This document shows positions 34,441-37,549 of a DNA stretch of 37,549 nt, piece by piece. A program made the position numbers and the translations under genes. The notes under the pieces are model-generated. The model did not search any database. It was not told the origin of the DNA and saw only the letters and a program-made list of their open reading frames with translations. Location: the NCBI GenBank assembly GCA_019309045.1, contig JAFDGZ010000024.1, positions 1 through 37,549 of the forward strand. Reading direction: 5' to 3'. The DNA is from Deltaproteobacteria bacterium. GTDB taxonomy: Bacteria > Desulfobacterota > Syntrophobacteria > BM002. Each line of letters begins with the position of its first letter. Within the stretch, counting starts at the first letter, position 1.

Positions 34441-34449
34441 GGCGGCTGC
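34427..34449 (+). terminator. GC-rich hairpin over the stop of the coiled-coil gene
   Basis: GCAGCCGCC (34427-34435) and GGCGGCTGC (34441-34449) form a perfect 9-bp stem with a 5-nt loop that contains the TAG stop (34438-34440). No T-run follows, so it may stabilise the mRNA end or act as a weak terminator. Confidence 0.45.
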
Positions 34450-34726
34450 TGGCTGCTGACCTACTCGGTTGACAAGGAAAAAGTGCGCCCCAACAAACGG
34501 TTGCCATCTGGTTTTTTCCGAACCACCGTTCTCCCCCCGGCCTTGTCTACAAGTACCGGTATTTCTGCCCTTCGGCAGGGTTACTAGGCCCGTCCGTAAG
34601 GTCTCGCATGTTTGAAAGACCGACCGTAATGGCTTGCGCTCATTGGGGCTTAGTATCTTTATAGCATGCTCGGCGATTTTTGCCAACTAGTTTTTTGCTG
34701 GTCGGTGATGGAAACGGGGAGGTGCT
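34450..34726 (+). other. Hairpin-rich non-coding leader upstream of the DUF6178-like gene
   Basis: Several inverted repeats are packed here: AACGGT (34496-34501) with ACCGTT (34525-34530), enclosing GGTT/AACC; CTTG/CAAG (34542-34553); TACCGGTA (34554-34561); CTGCC/GGCAG around CTTC (34565-34578). ACCGACC (34619-34625) pairs with GGTCGGT (34700-34706) close to the ribosome binding site. No known riboswitch class was recognised. It could be a structured leader or a small RNA on either strand. Confidence 0.4.
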
Positions 34727-34732
34727 TTGACC

Positions 34733-36451
34733 ATGCCTGCTGATTGGTCCTTCAATGGCTCTCAGGAACGGCATAACTTTCCCCGGCAGATGCTGGCGGC
34801 CAAACTTGAGCGAACAGCAAGTCTGCCGCCGAAGAAGCGCCTACAAGTGCTTTTGACTGACCTCCACTCTAGAGAGTTGGTGCAGGCCATGGCAGAAGAA
34901 GACTTCTATTTCATGTTTAAAGAACTGGGAGCCCAGGATGCCCTGCCTTTGCTGGAGCTGGCTTCGGCTGAGCAGCGCCAGTATTTGCTGGATCTCGAAC
35001 TGTGGCGGCGGGACAGATTCGCACCAGACAAAGCGCTCGAGTGGCTTTCTCTACTCAATGAATGCGGCGAGGAAGCCATGAAACAGTGGCTGCGAGAAAC
35101 TGATCCTGGTTTTATCTGCCTGATTTTAAAAAACTTTTTGCGGGTGTACAAGGCAGGAGAGGAAGAGAGCAGCCATGAACTGCTGCAGCTGTTTACAGTT
35201 GATCAGGTCTACTATCTCGACTTTCTGGTGCCGGAATCCCGAGATATGGTTGCCAGAATGGTGCAGGCACTGGCAGCAGAGAACCTGCTCCAGTATCATA
35301 ATATCCTCGAAGAGATTCACTGGAATATTCTGGCAGAATTGGAAGAGAGTCAGCTACATTTTCGCCGAAGTCGGCTGGCAGAGAAAGGATTCCCAGACCT
35401 GGACGAGGCCCTGAGTGTGTACGACCCTCTGGAGATGGAAGAGTTCAGAGATCGCCTGGTAAAGTACGATTATCTATATGCCGGCGTCCCGGCTGCGGCA
35501 CCAGTCGCCCCAACATACCCTCTGTTGGCGCAGCCAGAGCATACCTTTCTCAGGGCAGTTCTCGAGAAGATTGACAGTGAACCTGAAGTGGAGCGCCTCA
35601 GGCGGGAATTCGCCGCTCTTGCCAATCAGGTTATGGTGGCTGACGGGATTGTGCCGGAGGATAGTACAACTATTACTGCCAATCTCAGTAAAGTGAGCGG
35701 TTACCTGAGTGTTGCTCTCGAAGCTCTCAGCAATGGTGATTTGGGGCAGGCAAGGGAATTGCTCAGGAAAGCCCCGGTTGGCTCTCTCTTTCAGGTAGCT
35801 GTGGGGGTGATATTCGAGACCCGAAGGCAAGCTGACAGACTGGTTATCAGCTGGCTTCGCCAGTGCGGCTTGCCTATCGAGTTTCTCGGAGAACCGTGGA
35901 CATCGCAGCTGCAGGGCCTCTTGCAGAAAAGGCCAAAGCGGTATGTGGGCGGTACTGCGGGAGAACCTCTATACGACGATTTCTCATCTCACGCTGACGT
36001 GTTGGCTCTGGACGGGGTTGTTCAGTTGGCCCATCTAGTAGGCGAGGTGGTTAAAGGATTGCTGCCGGTACAGACCTGGCCGACATGCTGGCGACGACTT
36101 CAGCGCTCCATGCCGGAGAGCACTCCGCTGGTTACCTGGAAAACCGCAGTTCTCACTGCTTTTGTCCATAATTGGCAGGGAGAAGAATTTGTTCTGCAGC
36201 CGCTTGAGTTGAGGCAAGTCATTCAGTTTCTCGGGGAGCTCTGGGAGCCCACTGGCAGGCCGAGACGCGTGGCCCGGCAGATCCGCCAGCAGTTTTGCCA
36301 GTGGCTCAGCGCTCTTGCCCGGCGAGACAACCAGCAAATGGCTCCTCTCTGTGAAATCCTTTGCGGCCATCTGGAGGAGGAGCTGGGTGACGTCAGTGAA
36401 GAGTCGCTGCAGCGCAGATACCTCCAGACGCTGTTTCTCGTTGAGCCGTAA
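34733..36451 (+). CDS. Large cytoplasmic protein resembling DUF6178
   Basis: From the ATG at 34733 (GGGGAGGTG 8 nt upstream) the protein has 572 residues; TTG 34727 is less well spaced. It is rich in Leu, Glu and Trp, predicted mostly helical, and has no signal peptide or membrane segment. Recognisable stretches are LPPKKRLQVLLTDLHSRELV, EEDFYFMFKELGAQDALPLL and LLDLELWRRDRFAPDKALEW, consistent with the deltaproteobacterial family DUF6178. That assignment is from memory of the family style and is not certain. No catalytic motif is visible and the function is unknown. It is preceded by a structured leader and followed by a small hairpin and tandem repeats. Confidence 0.75.
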   Translation: MPADWSFNGSQERHNFPRQMLAAKLERTASLPPKKRLQVLLTDLHSRELVQAMAEEDFYFMFKELGAQDALPLLELASAEQRQYLLDLELWRRDRFAPDKALEWLSLLNECGEEAMKQWLRETDPGFICLILKNFLRVYKAGEEESSHELLQLFTVDQVYYLDFLVPESRDMVARMVQALAAENLLQYHNILEEIHWNILAELEESQLHFRRSRLAEKGFPDLDEALSVYDPLEMEEFRDRLVKYDYLYAGVPAAAPVAPTYPLLAQPEHTFLRAVLEKIDSEPEVERLRREFAALANQVMVADGIVPEDSTTITANLSKVSGYLSVALEALSNGDLGQARELLRKAPVGSLFQVAVGVIFETRRQADRLVISWLRQCGLPIEFLGEPWTSQLQGLLQKRPKRYVGGTAGEPLYDDFSSHADVLALDGVVQLAHLVGEVVKGLLPVQTWPTCWRRLQRSMPESTPLVTWKTAVLTAFVHNWQGEEFVLQPLELRQVIQFLGELWEPTGRPRRVARQIRQQFCQWLSALARRDNQQMAPLCEILCGHLEEELGDVSEESLQRRYLQTLFLVEP

Positions 36452-36469
36452 AGCATCAGGATCGGCGAG

Positions 36470-36490
36470 CATTGTCCTGAAAGGGCAATG
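36470..36490 (+). terminator. Hairpin after the DUF6178-like gene
   Basis: CATTGTCC (36470-36477), loop TGAAA, GGGCAATG (36483-36490) form an 8-bp stem including one G-U pair, 19 nt after the stop. There is no T-run, so it is a possible rather than clear terminator. Confidence 0.4.
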
Positions 36491-36559
36491 GCGACGAAGT
36501 CAGCCGGGGTAGCAAGCACCAGGCTTCGTCACAAAACACACAGCCTCGAGCCCTTTACG

Positions 36560-37029
36560 GAAACGGGCATCGTAGCCGTAGCGGTAGCCGAGCTCCCCGG
36601 GCGGTGGTGCCTGGCAGGAAGGCCTGCTCTGCAAAGAACATAGTCGCGTATACAAGCTCTCATCACCCATAACTCGCCTACTGCGACCTGAAATATGACT
36701 ATCCTTCCGGGCGTCCTCGGTCCTCGCCCCCTGCGACGTACTATTCAAGTACGCCTTCGAGTTCGAGTCCCTGCGATTGCCCGGTGGCACAGCCATCTTT
36801 CAGGTCTCGTCACGGAGAGTCATGGGAGATGAGAGCTTAAGGTAGCCTCAGTTGATCTCTAGGTAAGTCATGTTTCCATAATAACCTCGGCTCTTCTGGT
36901 AGCGGGTAATGAGTTGTCGGTGGCTCCGAATGTTCTTTGCTCCCCAGGCATTCCTGCCATCACAGCACGAGGTTTTTCCGATGAGTTTTGCCGGTCAGAT
37001 GAATTGACCGAAAGCCGTGGCCGCCAGCC
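36560..37029 (+). repeat. 470-bp direct tandem repeat, unit A
   Basis: This unit aligns without gaps to 37030-37499. The first half is nearly identical; the second half diverges slightly more. It contains a CGTACT/AGTACG hairpin (36737-36742 with 36748-36753). No convincing gene is present; a minus-strand open frame exists only because the repeat lacks stops there. Confidence 0.85.
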
Positions 37030-37499
37030 GAAACGGGCATCGTAACCCTGGCCGTATCCGAGTTCTCCGGGCGGAGGTGCCTGGCAGGAAGGTCTGCTCC
37101 GCAAAGAACATAGTCGCAAATACAAGCTCTCATCACCCACAACTCGCCTACTGCGACCTGAAATATGACTATCCTTCCGGGCGTCCTCGGTCCTCGCCCC
37201 CTGCGACGTACTATACAAGTACGCCTTCGGGTTCGAGTCCCTGCGATTGCCCGGTGGCACAGCCATCTTTCAGGTCTCGTCACGGAGAGTCATGGGAGAT
37301 GAGAGCTTAAGGTAGCCGCAGTTGGCCTCTGGGTAAGGCATGTTTTCATATCAACCTCGGCTGTTCTCTTAGCGGTTAATGAGTTGCCGGTGGCTCCGAA
37401 TGTTCTTTGCTCCGCAGTCATTCCTCCCATCACAGCACGAAGTTTTTCCGATGAGTTCTCCCGGCCAAGTGGATTGACCGAAAGCCGTGGCCGCCAGCC
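37030..37499 (+). repeat. 470-bp direct tandem repeat, unit B
   Basis: This is the second unit, at a period of exactly 470 bp. It carries the same CGTACT/AGTACG hairpin (37207-37212 with 37218-37223), with a single change in the loop (ATTCA to ATACA) and conserved arms. Confidence 0.85.
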
Positions 37500-37549
37500 G
37501 AAACGGGCCTCGTAACCCTGGCCGCAGCCGAGTTTCCCGGGCGGAGAGA
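37500..37549 (+). repeat. 470-bp direct tandem repeat, unit C (partial)
   Basis: The first 50 bp of a third unit run to the window edge, so the array continues beyond it. The start matches units A and B (GAAACGGGC, then TCGTA) with a few substitutions. Confidence 0.75.

Noticed and set aside
34303-34686. A 127-residue minus-strand open frame opposite the coiled-coil gene and its downstream gap
   Set aside because: It has no family resemblance, overlaps a better-supported plus-strand gene and crosses several hairpins.
34450-34726. Known riboswitch or housekeeping RNA (c-di-GMP, 6S, RNase P, SRP, tmRNA)
   Set aside because: The conserved sequence blocks of these RNAs were not found on either strand.
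37231-37250. T-arm-like sequence GGTTCGAGTCCC suggesting a tRNA
   Set aside because: The stem is not kept in unit A, and no acceptor stem, anticodon arm or D-arm can be formed around it.
36500-37266. Two similar minus-strand open frames (36500-36796 and 36868-37266) that could be paralogous small proteins
   Set aside because: They lie inside the 470-bp tandem repeat, lack a convincing ribosome binding site and resemble translated non-coding repeat.
36560-37549. CRISPR array
   Set aside because: The unit is 470 bp and continuous, with no short repeat/spacer alternation and no cas genes.

Overview
The window looks like a chromosomal segment from a Gram-negative, probably anaerobic deltaproteobacterium (Desulfobacterota, syntrophobacter/desulfobacter-like). 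That placement is inference. It rests on LPS genes (kdsB, kdsD, rfaE2, manC), TAXI-type TRAP transporters, a DUF6178-like protein, an Rrf2 regulator and a probable selenoprotein. There are no rRNA, tRNA, CRISPR or phage genes, and no recognisable transposase.

Layout. (1) 1-3737, plus strand: the 3' part of a GspE/PilB-type secretion or pilus ATPase, overlapped by an HDOD protein and followed by a PAS/histidine kinase/receiver hybrid. (2) 3809-13910, minus strand, read kdsB, carA, carB, purF, kdsD, M48-TPR protease: KDO supply for LPS combined with carbamoyl phosphate and purine synthesis. (3) 14425-24911, plus strand: a good sigma70-type promoter, then a TAXI solute-binding protein, a rho-independent terminator, a fused TRAP permease, a DUF1566 protein, a UspA protein, prmA, a second paralogous TRAP permease, NADP-type isocitrate dehydrogenase, a ComF-like phosphoribosyltransferase and rfaE2. 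(4) 24983-27052: an ArsM-like methyltransferase (minus), an Rrf2 regulator with a promoter and a perfect inverted repeat over its -10, and a small ABM monooxygenase-like protein. (5) 27073-30699, minus strand: queH, a flavoprotein disulfide reductase with an in-frame UGA, an FHA/cNMP/PilZ protein and a small HTH protein. (6) 30947-36451, plus strand: manC, an FMN reductase-like protein, a TPR lipoprotein, a 67-residue coiled-coil protein and a DUF6178-like protein. (7) 36560-37549: direct tandem repeats with a period of exactly 470 bp, running off the right edge.

The main discovery candidate is the flavoprotein at 27644-28972 (minus). Read conventionally it loses its FAD-binding N-terminus. 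Reading through one UGA at codon 44 gives a complete 442-residue CoA-disulfide reductase/NADH oxidase-family protein. The UGA falls exactly on the redox-active cysteine of that family, and an 8-bp hairpin with a GGU apical loop starts 10 nt downstream, as expected of a bacterial SECIS element. Other items worth following are a structured intergenic repeat present twice (15761 and 29031), the 470-bp tandem repeat, the probable Rrf2 autoregulatory operator, the doubled TRAP permeases with one binding protein, and a hairpin-rich leader before the DUF6178-like gene.
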